Shown here: positions 6,124 through 14,615 of the stretch, one piece after another | How the letters are laid out: each line of letters begins with the position of its first letter | Numbering within the stretch: the stretch's first letter is position 1 | The notes under the pieces: model-generated | The model's input: only the letters and a program-made list of their open reading frames with translations | The model's database searches: none | Told to the model about the DNA's origin: nothing | Translations under genes and position numbers: made by a program | NCBI RefSeq assembly: GCF_022347745.1 | Contig: NZ_JAKRGC010000025.1 | Span: forward strand, 1 to 38,676 | DNA length: 38,676 nt | Direction of reading: 5' to 3' | DNA from: Streptomyces sp. OfavH-34-F | Lineage (GTDB): Bacteria; Actinomycetota; Actinomycetes; Streptomycetales; Streptomycetaceae

Positions 6124-7818
6124 ATGGCCAGCACCGAACAGCCTGCTACCGCCACGCCACGCCGCAAGGCCGGTCGGCACCGTGGCGAAGGTCAGTGGGG
6201 CCTGGGGTACATGACGCCGCTGAACGGCACCGAGCAGTTCAAGCGGGATGACGACGGTCTCAATGTGCGGACACGCATTGAGACGATTTACTCCAAGCGC
6301 GGCTTCGACTCCATCGACCCCAACGACCTGCGCGGGCGCTTCCGTTGGTGGGGCCTCTACACCCAGCGCCGTCCCGGGATCGACGGCGGCCACACCGGCG
6401 CGCTGGAGCCGGAGGAGCTCGAGGACAAGTACTTCATGCTGCGGGTCCGGGTGACCGGGGGCCGGCTCACCACCGCCCAGCTCCGCGTCATAGGCCAGGT
6501 TTCCCAGAAGTACGCGCGGGGCTCGGCGGACATCACGGACCGTCAGAACATCCAGCTGCACTGGGTGCGCATCGAGGACGTGCCGGCCATCTGGCGTGAG
6601 CTGGAGGCCGTCGGCCTGTCCACCACCGAGGCGTGCGGCGACTGCCCGCGCGGCATGCTGGGTTCGCCCGTCGCGGGCGTGGCCGAGGACGAGATCATCG
6701 ACGGCACCGCCGCCCTCGACGAGATCGCCCGCCGCTACATCGGCGACCCGCGCTTCTCCAACCTGCCCCGCAAGTACAAGACCGCGGTCTCCGGCTCGCC
6801 CGTGCTGGACGTGGCGCACGAGATCAACGACATCTCGTTCGTCGGCGTCGTCCACCCCGAGCACGGCCCCGGCTTCGACCTGTGGGTCGGCGGCGGCCTG
6901 TCCACCAACCCCCGGTTCGGGGTGCGTCTGGGCGCCTGGGTGCCCGAGGAGGACGTGCCGGACGTCTGGGAGGGCGTGACCTCCATCTTCCGCGACTACG
7001 GCTACCGCCGGCTGCGCAACCGCGCCCGGCTGAAGTTCCTGGTCGCCGACTGGGGCCCGGAGAAGTTCCGCCAGATCCTGGAGGACGAGTACCTGCTGCG
7101 CAAGCTGAGCGACGGGCCCGCCCCCGAGCAGCCCAAGCAGCGCTGGCGCGACCACATGGGCGTGCACCGGCAGAAGGACGGCCGCTTCTACGTGGGCTGC
7201 GCCCCGCGCGTCGGCCGGCTGGACGGCTCCCAGATCGGCAAGATCGCGGAGCTGGCCGAGGCACACGGCTCCGGCCGGGTCTCCACCACGGTCGAGCAGA
7301 AGCTGATCATCCTGGACGTCCCCGAGGACCGGGTGACCTCGCTGGTCGAGAGCCTGGAGGCGATGGACCTGCGGGTGAACCCCTCGCCGTTCCGGCGCGG
7401 CACGATGGCCTGCACCGGCATCGAGTTCTGCAAGCTGGCGATCGTCGACACCAAGCAGCGCGGCAGCGACCTCATCGACGAACTGGAGCGCCGCCTCCCG
7501 GACTTCGACGAGCCGATCACCATCAACATCAACGGCTGCCCGAACGCCTGCGCCCGCATCCAGACCGCGGACATCGGCCTCAAGGGCCAGCTGATGATGA
7601 CCGAGGACGGCGAGCAGGTCGGCGGCTTCCAGGTCCACCTCGGCGGCTCGCTCGGCCTGGACGCCGCCTTCGGCCGCAAGGTGCGCGGCCTCAAGGTCAC
7701 CTCCGACGACCTGCCCGACTACATCGAGCGCGTCCTGACCCGGTTCCGGGCCGAGCGCGAGGAGGGCGAGCGCTTCGCCGCCTGGGCCGCCCGCGCGAGC
7801 GCGGAGTCGCTGTCATGA
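6124..7818 (+). CDS. sir: Ferredoxin-type sulfite reductase (siroheme, [4Fe-4S])
   Basis: This 564-residue protein matches ferredoxin-dependent assimilatory sulfite reductases, which reduce sulfite to sulfide with six electrons. Two half-domains repeat the nitrite/sulfite reductase fold. The Cys ligands of the coupled [4Fe-4S]-siroheme site are C430 and C436 (CTGIEFC) plus C472 and C476 (NGCPNAC). Y79 (RWWGLYTQR) and C171 (TEACGDCPRG) sit at a constant +10 offset from Tyr69 and Cys161, the covalently linked pair reported for the Mycobacterium tuberculosis enzyme, so the crosslink is probably present. The ATG at 6124 follows AAGGA with a 10-nt gap. The gene heads the operon and overlaps the next by 4 bp. 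The Streptomyces operon context supports sulfite rather than nitrite as substrate. Confidence 0.93.
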   Translation: MASTEQPATATPRRKAGRHRGEGQWGLGYMTPLNGTEQFKRDDDGLNVRTRIETIYSKRGFDSIDPNDLRGRFRWWGLYTQRRPGIDGGHTGALEPEELEDKYFMLRVRVTGGRLTTAQLRVIGQVSQKYARGSADITDRQNIQLHWVRIEDVPAIWRELEAVGLSTTEACGDCPRGMLGSPVAGVAEDEIIDGTAALDEIARRYIGDPRFSNLPRKYKTAVSGSPVLDVAHEINDISFVGVVHPEHGPGFDLWVGGGLSTNPRFGVRLGAWVPEEDVPDVWEGVTSIFRDYGYRRLRNRARLKFLVADWGPEKFRQILEDEYLLRKLSDGPAPEQPKQRWRDHMGVHRQKDGRFYVGCAPRVGRLDGSQIGKIAELAEAHGSGRVSTTVEQKLIILDVPEDRVTSLVESLEAMDLRVNPSPFRRGTMACTGIEFCKLAIVDTKQRGSDLIDELERRLPDFDEPITININGCPNACARIQTADIGLKGQLMMTEDGEQVGGFQVHLGGSLGLDAAFGRKVRGLKVTSDDLPDYIERVLTRFRAEREEGERFAAWAARASAESLS

Positions 7819-7994
7819 GCGAGCGCGCCGCCCCGTTCCACTGCCCCTACTGCGGCGACGAGGACCTGCGCCCGCACGAGAAGGGGCACGGAGCATGGGA
7901 ATGCGCCTCCTGCAACCGCGCGTTCCAGCTCACGTTCCTGGGCCTGCTGAGCCGGGGACTGCAGCGCAACGACGTGGGAGGGGACGGGATATGA
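7815..7994 (+). CDS. cysX: CysX-like zinc-ribbon/ferredoxin-like small protein
   Basis: This 59-residue protein is translationally coupled on both sides (ATGA overlaps with the reductase and with cysH). It has two CxxC knuckles: C10-P-Y-C13 and C30-A-S-C33, with FQLTFLGLLSRG following. The spacing suits a rubredoxin/zinc-ribbon knuckle binding Zn or Fe. Its place between the sulfite reductase and cysH genes matches cysX of the Corynebacterium cysIXHDNYZ operon, described as ferredoxin-like. A role as electron donor or assembly partner for the reductases is plausible but not proven. Assignment as CysX rests on position and cysteine pattern rather than on alignment. Confidence 0.7.
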   Translation: MSERAAPFHCPYCGDEDLRPHEKGHGAWECASCNRAFQLTFLGLLSRGLQRNDVGGDGI

Positions 7995-8707
7995 CGGTCA
8001 CTCAGGAAGTGGACACGCTCACCGACGACGAGCTGAGGGCGCTGGCCGAGCGGGCCGGGCGCGAGCTGGAGGACGCCTCCGCGCTCGACATCCTCACGTG
8101 GGCCGCCGACACCTTCGGCAAGCGGTTCTGCGTCACCTCCTCGATGGAGGACGCGGTCGTCGCCCACCTCGCCTCGCGGGCCATGCCCGGCGTGGACGTG
8201 GTGTTCCTCGACACCGGCTACCACTTCGAGGAGACCATCGGCACCCGGGACGCGGTGGACGCCGTGATGGACGTCAACGTCATCACGCTGACCCCGCGCC
8301 AGACGGTCGCCGAGCAGGACGCCGCGTACGGGCCGAAGCTGCACGACCGCGACCCCGACCTCTGCTGCAAGCTGCGCAAGGTCCGGCCGCTGGAGGAGGG
8401 CCTGACCCGCTACACGGCCTGGGCGACCGGGCTGCGCCGCGACGAGTCCCCGACCCGGGCCGGCACCCCGGTGGTCGGCTGGGACGAGAAGCGCCGGAAG
8501 GTCAAGATCTCGCCCATCGCCCGCTGGACCCAGGACGACGTCGACGCCTACGTCGCCGAGCACGGGGTGCTCACCAACCCGCTGCTGATGGACGGCTACG
8601 CCTCCGTCGGCTGCGCGCCCTGCACCCGCCGGGTGCTGGAGGGCGAGGACGCGCGGGCCGGCCGCTGGGCCGGGCGGGGCAAGACCGAGTGCGGGCTGCA
8701 CGGCTGA
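7991..8707 (+). CDS. cysH: Adenylylsulfate (APS) reductase
   Basis: This 238-residue enzyme reduces activated sulfate to sulfite using thioredoxin. The four Cys that bind a [4Fe-4S] cluster are present as C125-C126 (DLCCKL) and C208/C211 (GCAPC), which marks it as the APS-using type common in actinobacteria rather than the cluster-free PAPS reductase of E. coli. The catalytic Cys is C234 in the C-terminal ECGLHG. Substrate-binding landmarks include SSMEDAVVAH near the N-terminus and GLRRDESPTRAG in the middle. The start is the ATG at 7991 overlapping the stop of the preceding small gene; the N-terminal extension MTVTQEVDTL is poorly conserved in the family. Confidence 0.92.
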   Translation: MTVTQEVDTLTDDELRALAERAGRELEDASALDILTWAADTFGKRFCVTSSMEDAVVAHLASRAMPGVDVVFLDTGYHFEETIGTRDAVDAVMDVNVITLTPRQTVAEQDAAYGPKLHDRDPDLCCKLRKVRPLEEGLTRYTAWATGLRRDESPTRAGTPVVGWDEKRRKVKISPIARWTQDDVDAYVAEHGVLTNPLLMDGYASVGCAPCTRRVLEGEDARAGRWAGRGKTECGLHG

Positions 8708-8730
8708 TGACGACTGATCAGGAGAATTCG

Positions 8731-9276
8731 ATGAGCGTGACGGGGACGGGAGCCACCGTCTGGCTGACCGGTCTGCCGAGCGCCGGCAAGACCACCATCG
8801 CGTACGAACTCGCCGGGCGGCTGCGCGCCGAGGGGCACCGGGTGGAGGTGCTCGACGGCGACGAGATCCGCGAGTTCCTCTCGGCCGGCCTGGGCTTCTC
8901 CCGCGAGGACCGGCACACCAACGTCCAGCGGATCGGCTTCGTCGCCGAACTGCTGGCGGCCAACGGCGTCAAGGTCCTGGTGCCGGTCATCGCCCCGTAC
9001 GCGGACAGCAGGGACGCCGTCCGCAAGCGGCACGAGGCCGAGGGCACCGCGTATCTGGAGGTGCACGTGGCCACGCCGGTCGAGGTGTGCTCGGAGCGCG
9101 ACGTGAAGGGGCTGTACGCCAAGCAGGCGGCGGGCGAGATATCCGGGCTGACCGGGGTGGACGACCCCTACGAGGCACCCGAGTCGCCCGATCTGCGCAT
9201 CGAGTCGCACCGCCAGACCGTGCAGGAGTCCGCGGCGGAGCTGTACGCGCTGCTGAGCGAGAGGGGTGCGGCGTGA
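8731..9276 (+). CDS. cysC: Adenylylsulfate (APS) kinase
   Basis: This 181-residue kinase phosphorylates APS to PAPS. The Walker A motif GLPSAGKT is at residues 14-21, followed by LDGDEIREFLSAGLGFS and EDRHTNVQRIGF, the APS-binding part, and by KGLYAKQAAGEISGLTGVDDPYE, the mobile lid (quoted in shortened form). An ATG at 8707 overlaps the cysH stop, but AGGAG at 8720-8724 stands 6 nt before the ATG at 8731, so 8731 is the better start. Since the partner reductase looks APS-specific, PAPS is not needed for reduction; this kinase may instead feed sulfotransferases or serve a regulatory branch. It overlaps cysD by 4 bp. Confidence 0.9.
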   Translation: MSVTGTGATVWLTGLPSAGKTTIAYELAGRLRAEGHRVEVLDGDEIREFLSAGLGFSREDRHTNVQRIGFVAELLAANGVKVLVPVIAPYADSRDAVRKRHEAEGTAYLEVHVATPVEVCSERDVKGLYAKQAAGEISGLTGVDDPYEAPESPDLRIESHRQTVQESAAELYALLSERGAA

Positions 9277-10208
9277 CGACCGTCGCGACTGTGGAAGAGG
9301 GCACCGACCATCCGTACGCGCTGAGCCACCTGGACTCCCTGGAGTCCGAGGCGGTGCACATCTTCCGCGAGGTGGCGGGCGAGTTCGAGAAGCCGGTGAT
9401 CCTGTTCTCCGGCGGCAAGGACTCCATCCTGATGCTGCACCTGGCGCTCAAGGCGTTCGCGCCCGCGCCGGTGCCGTTCGCCCTGCTGCACGTGGACACC
9501 GGGCACAACTTCCCCGAGGTGCTGGCCTACCGCGACCGGGTGGTCGCCGAGCACGGGCTGCGGCTGCACGTGGCGTCGGTGCAGGAGTACATCGACGCGG
9601 GCAAGCTCCGCGAGCGCCCCGACGGCACCCGCAACCCGCTGCAGACCGTGCCGCTGACCGAGGCCATCCAGCAGCACCGCTTCGACGCCGTCTTCGGCGG
9701 CGGCCGGCGCGACGAGGAGAAGGCCCGCGCCAAGGAACGCGTCTTCTCCCTGCGCGACGAGTTCTCCCAGTGGGACCCGCGCCGCCAGCGCCCCGAACTG
9801 TGGCAGCTCTACAACGGCCGGCACGCCCCCGGCGAACACGTACGCGTCTTCCCGATCTCCAACTGGACCGAGCTGGACGTCTGGCAGTACATCCAGCGCG
9901 AGGCCATCGAGCTCCCGTCGATCTACTTCGCCCACGAGCGCGAGGTCTTCAACCGCTCCGGCATGTGGCTGACCGCGGGCGACTGGGGCGGGCCCAAGGA
10001 GCACGAGCGGACCGAGACCCGGCAGGTGCGCTACCGCACCGTCGGCGACATGTCCTGCACCGGCGCCGTGGACTCCGACGCCACCACGCTGGACGCGGTG
10101 ATCGCCGAGATCGCCGCCTCCCGGCTCACCGAACGGGGCGCCACCCGCGCCGACGACAAGATGTCCGAGGCCGCGATGGAAGACCGCAAGCGCGAGGGGT
10201 ACTTCTAA
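9273..10208 (+). CDS. cysD: Sulfate adenylyltransferase, catalytic small subunit
   Basis: This 311-residue protein is the catalytic subunit of ATP sulfurylase, making APS from sulfate and ATP. The PP-loop SGGKDS is at residues 46-51, and downstream landmarks include LLHVDTGHNFPEVLAYRD and FGGGRRDEEKARAKERVFS (abridged), both typical of CysD. The C-terminus KMSEAAMEDRKREGYF is the usual family end, so the gene is complete. The GTG start at 9273 overlaps the cysC stop. The next gene, cysN, begins one base after the stop, consistent with heterodimer assembly from one transcript. Confidence 0.95.
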   Translation: MTTVATVEEGTDHPYALSHLDSLESEAVHIFREVAGEFEKPVILFSGGKDSILMLHLALKAFAPAPVPFALLHVDTGHNFPEVLAYRDRVVAEHGLRLHVASVQEYIDAGKLRERPDGTRNPLQTVPLTEAIQQHRFDAVFGGGRRDEEKARAKERVFSLRDEFSQWDPRRQRPELWQLYNGRHAPGEHVRVFPISNWTELDVWQYIQREAIELPSIYFAHEREVFNRSGMWLTAGDWGGPKEHERTETRQVRYRTVGDMSCTGAVDSDATTLDAVIAEIAASRLTERGATRADDKMSEAAMEDRKREGYF

Positions 10209-10209
10209 G

Positions 10210-11550
10210 ATGACCACGCCCACCCAGTCGGCCGAACTGCTCGCGGCCACCACCCTGCTGCGGTTCGCCACCGCGGGGTCGGTGGACGACGGCAAGTCCA
10301 CGCTCGTCGGGCGGCTGCTGCACGACTCCAAGTCGGTCCTCACCGACCAGCTGGAGGCCGTCGAGCACGCCTCGCGCAACCGCGGCCAGGAGGCGCCGGA
10401 CCTGGCGCTGCTGACCGACGGCCTGCGCGCCGAGCGCGAGCAGGGCATCACCATCGACGTGGCCTACCGCTACTTCGCCACCGCCCGGCGCCGGTTCATC
10501 CTCGCCGACACCCCCGGCCATGTGCAGTACACCCGCAACATGGTCACCGGCGCCTCCACCGCCGAGCTGGCCGTCGTCCTGGTCGACGCCCGCAACGGCG
10601 TCGTCGAGCAGACCCGCCGGCACGCCGCCGTCGCCGCGCTGCTGCGCGTCCCGCACGTCGTGCTCGCCGTGAACAAGATGGACCTGGTCGACTACGCGGA
10701 GCCGGTGTTCGCCGCGATCGCCGAGGAGTTCACCGCGTACGCGGCCTCCCTCGGGGTGCCCGAGATCACCGCGATACCCATATCCGCGCTGGCCGGCGAC
10801 AACGTCGTCGAGCCGTCCGCGAACATGGACTGGTACGGCGGCCCGACGGTCCTGGAGCACCTGGAGACGGTCCCGGTCAGCCACGACCTGACCGCCTGCC
10901 ACGCCCGCTTCCCCGTCCAGTACGTGATCCGGCCGCAGACCGCCGAGCACCCGGACTACCGGGGCTACGCGGGCCAGATCGCGGCCGGCGTGTTCCGGGT
11001 CGGCGACCCCGTGACCGTGCTGCCCTCGGGCCGCACCACCACCGTCGAGGGCATCGACCTGCTCGGCGAGAGCGTGAACGTCGCCTGGGCGCCCCAGTCG
11101 GTGACCCTGCGCCTGACGGACGACCTCGACGTCTCGCGCGGCGACCTCATCGCCCCGACCGCCGACGCCCCGGCCACCACCCAGGACGTCGAGGCGACCG
11201 TCTGCCACGTCGCGGACGAGCCGCTCACCGTGGGCCGCCGGGTGCTGCTCAAGCACACCACCCGCACGGTCAAGGCGATCGTCAAGGACATCCCCTCCCG
11301 GCTGGCCCTGGACGACCTGTCGCAGCACCCGGCGCCGGGCAGGCTCGTCGCCAACGACATCGGCCGGGTCGTCGTCCGGACCGCCGAGCCGCTCGCGCTC
11401 GACGCGTACGCGGACTCGCGCCGCACCGGTTCCTTCCTGCTGATCGACCCGGCGGACGGGACCACGCTGTCGGCCGGCATGGCGGGCGCCTCGTTCGCCG
11501 CCGAGGCGGAGCAGCCGGCCGCGGACGACGACGCGGAGTGGGACTTCTGA
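10210..11550 (+). CDS. cysN: Sulfate adenylyltransferase, GTPase large subunit
   Basis: This 446-residue elongation-factor-like GTPase powers the CysD reaction by GTP hydrolysis. G motifs are GSVDDGKST at 23-31, DTPGH at 100-104 and NKMD at 155-158. Two beta-barrel domains follow. The protein ends shortly after the second barrel (EQPAADDDAEWDF) and carries no fused APS kinase domain, unlike the CysNC proteins of Mycobacterium, which agrees with the separate cysC upstream. The ATG at 10210 lies one base after the cysD stop. Confidence 0.95.
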   Translation: MTTPTQSAELLAATTLLRFATAGSVDDGKSTLVGRLLHDSKSVLTDQLEAVEHASRNRGQEAPDLALLTDGLRAEREQGITIDVAYRYFATARRRFILADTPGHVQYTRNMVTGASTAELAVVLVDARNGVVEQTRRHAAVAALLRVPHVVLAVNKMDLVDYAEPVFAAIAEEFTAYAASLGVPEITAIPISALAGDNVVEPSANMDWYGGPTVLEHLETVPVSHDLTACHARFPVQYVIRPQTAEHPDYRGYAGQIAAGVFRVGDPVTVLPSGRTTTVEGIDLLGESVNVAWAPQSVTLRLTDDLDVSRGDLIAPTADAPATTQDVEATVCHVADEPLTVGRRVLLKHTTRTVKAIVKDIPSRLALDDLSQHPAPGRLVANDIGRVVVRTAEPLALDAYADSRRTGSFLLIDPADGTTLSAGMAGASFAAEAEQPAADDDAEWDF

Positions 11551-11784
11551 TGGGCATCGACGTCTTCTCGACCTTCGCCAAGGAGGGCGGCCGCGTCGGC
11601 AGCGGCGCGGTGGGGAGCGGTCAGGGCGGTGTCGGGCGATGTGCGCGATGACGTACGCGCACCGCCCGCGCGCCCGGCAGCACCAACCGCACCACCCGTC
11701 CAGACGCAGACCCGCCGATCTCCCGGCCGCGCCCCCGCACGTACGAGGGGCGTGAGCTCCGGGCCTCCGAGAGGAACACCTCCC
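11550..11784 (+). other. Gap between cysN and the transporter, with a possible coupled small ORF
   Basis: An ATG overlapping the cysN stop (TGATG at 11548-11552) opens a 33-codon ORF ending at 11651. The peptide begins MGIDVFSTFAKEGGRVGSG and contains one Cys near its end (GRCAR). It has no recognisable domain and could be chance in GC-rich DNA, or a second small leader peptide ahead of the transporter genes. The rest of the gap is GC-rich with no clear promoter; AGAGGA at 11770-11775 serves the next gene. Confidence 0.3.
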
Positions 11785-12891
11785 GTGCCTGCCCCCCGTA
11801 CCACGCGGCGCCGAGCCGTCGCCGCATTCGCCGCCCTGCCCCTGCTGGCCCTGGCGCTGACCGCCTGCGGTTACGGCTCCCAGGCGGCGGACGACGACAA
11901 GGCGCACACCGCCAAGGGCGAGAAGCTCTCCGTCGACACCGTGCGCATCGGGTACTTCCCCAACCTCACCCACGCCACCGCGCTCGTGGGCGACCAGGAG
12001 GGGCTGTTCCAGAAGGCGCTGGGCGGCACCCAGCTCAAGACGGCCGTCTTCAACGCCGGCCCGTCCGAGATCGAGGCGCTGAACGCCGGCTCGATCGATA
12101 TCGGCTTCATCGGCCCGTCGCCGGCCATCAACGGCTACGTCAAGTCCAAGGGCGAGAACCTGCGGATCATCGGCGGGTCCGCGTCCGGCGGCGTCAAGCT
12201 GGTCGTGAACCCGGAGAAGATCAGGACCACGGCCGACGTCAAGGGCAAGCGGATCGCCACCCCGCAGCTCGGCAACACCCAGGACGTGGCGTTCCTCCAC
12301 TGGATCTCCGAGCAGGGCTGGAAGGTGGACGCCCAGAGCGGCAAGGGCGACGTCTCCGTCATCCGCACGGACAACAAGGTGGCGCCCAACGCCTACCGCT
12401 CCGGGTCCATCGACGGCGCCTGGGTGCCCGAGCCGACCGCGTCCAAGCTGATCGCCGAGGGCGCGAAGGAACTGCTGGACGAGTCCACGCTGTGGCCGGA
12501 CGACAAGTTCGTGATCACCAACATCATCGTGTCGCAGAAGTTCCTCGACGCGCACCCGGACGTCGTGGAGGCCGTACTGCGCGGCTCCGTGACCACCAAC
12601 ACCTGGATCAACGACCACCCGGAGAAGGCGAAGGACTCCGCCAACGCCGCGCTGAGGAAGCTCACCGGCAAGGCGCTGCCGCCCGAGGTCATCGACCCGG
12701 CCTGGAAGTCGATCCGGATCACCGACGACCCGCTGGCGGCCACGCTCGACGCGCAGGCCAAGCACGCGGTGGACGCGGGGCTGCTGGCCGAGCCCGACCT
12801 CAAGGGCATCTACGACCTGAAGCCGCTCAACAAGATCCTCAAGGCCGCGGGCAAGCCCGCGGTCGACGACGCCGGGCTCGGCGCCGAGTGA
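11785..12891 (+). CDS. Sulfonate/sulfate-type ABC transporter lipoprotein (SsuA/TauA family)
   Basis: This 368-residue substrate-binding lipoprotein starts at GTG 11785, 9 nt after AGAGGA. The signal peptide carries several Arg (TTRRR), a hydrophobic core and the lipobox L-T-A-C with Cys at residue 28. The mature part matches the NMT1/SsuA family: VRIGYFPNLTHATALVG at the start of the binding fold and KFVITNIIVSQKFLDAHPD near the second lobe. Homologues in this operon position are usually annotated as aliphatic sulfonate or nitrate/taurine binders. Placement inside a sulfate-reduction operon suggests sulfate or organosulfonate as ligand. An in-frame ATG at 11629 would add 52 unlikely residues. 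Confidence 0.85.
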   Translation: MPAPRTTRRRAVAAFAALPLLALALTACGYGSQAADDDKAHTAKGEKLSVDTVRIGYFPNLTHATALVGDQEGLFQKALGGTQLKTAVFNAGPSEIEALNAGSIDIGFIGPSPAINGYVKSKGENLRIIGGSASGGVKLVVNPEKIRTTADVKGKRIATPQLGNTQDVAFLHWISEQGWKVDAQSGKGDVSVIRTDNKVAPNAYRSGSIDGAWVPEPTASKLIAEGAKELLDESTLWPDDKFVITNIIVSQKFLDAHPDVVEAVLRGSVTTNTWINDHPEKAKDSANAALRKLTGKALPPEVIDPAWKSIRITDDPLAATLDAQAKHAVDAGLLAEPDLKGIYDLKPLNKILKAAGKPAVDDAGLGAE

Positions 12892-12925
12892 CCGGCCGCC
12901 CGAAGACTCCCAGGAGGTGACGACC

Positions 12926-13714
12926 ATGGCGACCACCCTCACCAAGGCCGACGACCGTGTCGCGGTCGGGCACGCCGCCCGCATCACGCACGTCTCGAAG
13001 TCCTTCGCCGGGCCCGCGGGCACGCAGCTGGTCCTGGACGACATCAGTCTCGATGTCGCTCCCGGCGAGTTCGTCACGCTCCTGGGGGCCTCCGGGTGCG
13101 GCAAGTCGACGCTGCTCAATCTCGTGGCCGGGCTCGACCGGCCGACCGGGGGGACCATCGAGACGCCCGGCGGCCGTCCGGCGCTCATGTTCCAGGAGCA
13201 CGCCCTGTTCCCCTGGCTGACCGCCGGCAAGAACATCGAACTGGCCCTGCGCCTGCGCGGGGTGCCCAAGTCGGAGCGGCGCGGCGAGGCGGAACGGCTG
13301 CTGGAGCTGGTCCGGCTGGGCGGGGCGTACGGGAAGCGGGTGCACGAGCTGTCCGGCGGCATGCGGCAGCGCGTGGCGATGGCCCGCGCGCTCGCCCAGG
13401 ACAGCCAGCTGCTGCTGATGGACGAGCCGTTCGCCGCGCTCGACGCCATCACCCGCGACGTGCTGCACGACGAGCTGACCCGGATCTGGCGCGAGACCAA
13501 CGTCTCGGTCCTGTTCGTCACGCACAACGTGCGCGAGGCGGTGCGCCTCGCCGAGCGCGTGGTGCTGCTCTCGTCCCGCCCCGGCCGGATCGCCCGCGAG
13601 TGGGAGGTCGGCATCGAGCATCCGCGCCGCATCGAGGACACCGCCGTCGCGGAGCTGTCCGTCGAGATCACCGAACAACTGCGTGGGGAGATCCGCCGTC
13701 ATGGCGAGCACTGA
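12926..13714 (+). CDS. Sulfonate-type ABC transporter ATPase (SsuB/TauB family)
   Basis: This 262-residue ATPase energises uptake with the adjacent lipoprotein and permease. Walker A GASGCGKST is at 54-62, the Q-loop Gln at 90, signature LSGGM at 142-146, Walker B LLLMDE at 162-167 and the switch His at 200 (FVTHN). AGGAGG at 12912-12917 stands 8 nt before the ATG at 12926, so this start is preferred over the GTG at 12917 inside the Shine-Dalgarno. It overlaps the permease gene by 14 bp, a strong sign of coupled translation. Confidence 0.9.
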   Translation: MATTLTKADDRVAVGHAARITHVSKSFAGPAGTQLVLDDISLDVAPGEFVTLLGASGCGKSTLLNLVAGLDRPTGGTIETPGGRPALMFQEHALFPWLTAGKNIELALRLRGVPKSERRGEAERLLELVRLGGAYGKRVHELSGGMRQRVAMARALAQDSQLLLMDEPFAALDAITRDVLHDELTRIWRETNVSVLFVTHNVREAVRLAERVVLLSSRPGRIAREWEVGIEHPRRIEDTAVAELSVEITEQLRGEIRRHGEH

Positions 13715-14609
13715 CATCAAGTCGGACGAGGCGGAGTCCGGCAGGGGCAGGCCGGACGACCTGGCCGGCCTGGAGGCCGGGCTGGACGCCCTGGACGCCG
13801 TGCAGGTGCAGCGCACCCCGGTCCGCGAGGTGCTGCTGCGCAAGGTCCTGCCGCCGCTGGTCGCGGTGGCGCTGGTCCTGGTCGTCTGGGAACTGCTCGT
13901 CCGGGCGGAGGTGACGGAGGACTACAAGCTGCCGTCGCCCGGCGCCGTCTGGGACAGCGCCCGCGAGATGTGGCTCCGGGGCACGCTGCTGGAGGTGGTG
14001 TGGACCAGCGTCTCGCGCGGCCTGCTCGGCTTCCTGCTGTCGGTGGCGATCGGTACGCCGCTGGGGCTGCTGGTGGCGCGGGTCAGGTTCGTGCGCGCCG
14101 CGATCGGCCCCATCCTCTCCGGGCTCCAGTCGCTGCCGTCGGTGGCCTGGGTGGCGCCGGCGGTGATCTGGCTCGGGCTGAACGACTCGATGATGTTCGC
14201 GGTCATCCTGCTCGGCGCGGTGCCCTCGATCGCCAACGGCCTTGTCTCGGGCGTCGACCAGGTGCCGCCGCTGTTCCTGCGGGCGGGGCGGACCCTGGGC
14301 GCGACCGGGCTGCGGGGCACCTGGCTGATCGTGATGCCGGCCGCGCTGCCGGGCTATCTGGCGGGGCTGAAGCAGGGCTGGGCGTTCTCCTGGCGTTCCC
14401 TGATGGCCGCCGAGATCATCGCCTCATCCCCGGAACTGGGCCTGGGCCTGGGCCAGTTGCTGGAGAACGGCCGCAACAACGCGGACATGCCGGGGATCTT
14501 CCTCGCCATCATCCTGATCCTCTTCGTCGGCATCGCCATCGACCTGCTCATCTTCAGTCCGCTGGAGCGGTGGGTGCTGCGCAGCCGCGGTCTCCTCGTC
14601 AAGAACTGA
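13701..14609 (+). CDS. Sulfonate-type ABC transporter permease (SsuC/TauC family)
   Basis: This 302-residue permease has a cytoplasmic N-terminal stretch of about 60 residues, then about six membrane spans (first at about 55-75, KVLPPLVAVALVLVVWELLV). The cytoplasmic EAA-like loop is seen around AGRTLGATGLRGTWLIVMPAALPGYLAG (abridged), the contact site for the ATPase. The C-terminus FSPLERWVLRSRGL is typical of SsuC/TauC proteins. The start is the ATG at 13701, inside the end of the ATPase gene and preceded by GGGGAG. Together with its neighbours it forms a complete three-part importer. Confidence 0.9.
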   Translation: MASTDIKSDEAESGRGRPDDLAGLEAGLDALDAVQVQRTPVREVLLRKVLPPLVAVALVLVVWELLVRAEVTEDYKLPSPGAVWDSAREMWLRGTLLEVVWTSVSRGLLGFLLSVAIGTPLGLLVARVRFVRAAIGPILSGLQSLPSVAWVAPAVIWLGLNDSMMFAVILLGAVPSIANGLVSGVDQVPPLFLRAGRTLGATGLRGTWLIVMPAALPGYLAGLKQGWAFSWRSLMAAEIIASSPELGLGLGQLLENGRNNADMPGIFLAIILILFVGIAIDLLIFSPLERWVLRSRGLLVKN

Positions 14610-14615
14610 GCCGCC

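Noticed and set aside
6067..7638. 523-codon - strand ORF opposite sulfite reductase
   Set aside because: Shadow frame of the reductase, rich in Leu, Ala, Val and Gly with no motif.
12917..12925. GTG 12917 as start of the transporter ATPase
   Set aside because: It lies within the AGGAGG ribosome site; ATG 12926 has proper spacing.
10126..13671. 1181-codon - strand ORF opposite cysN and the transporter genes
   Set aside because: Long open antisense frames are expected opposite strongly biased codons at this GC level; the + strand genes are certain.
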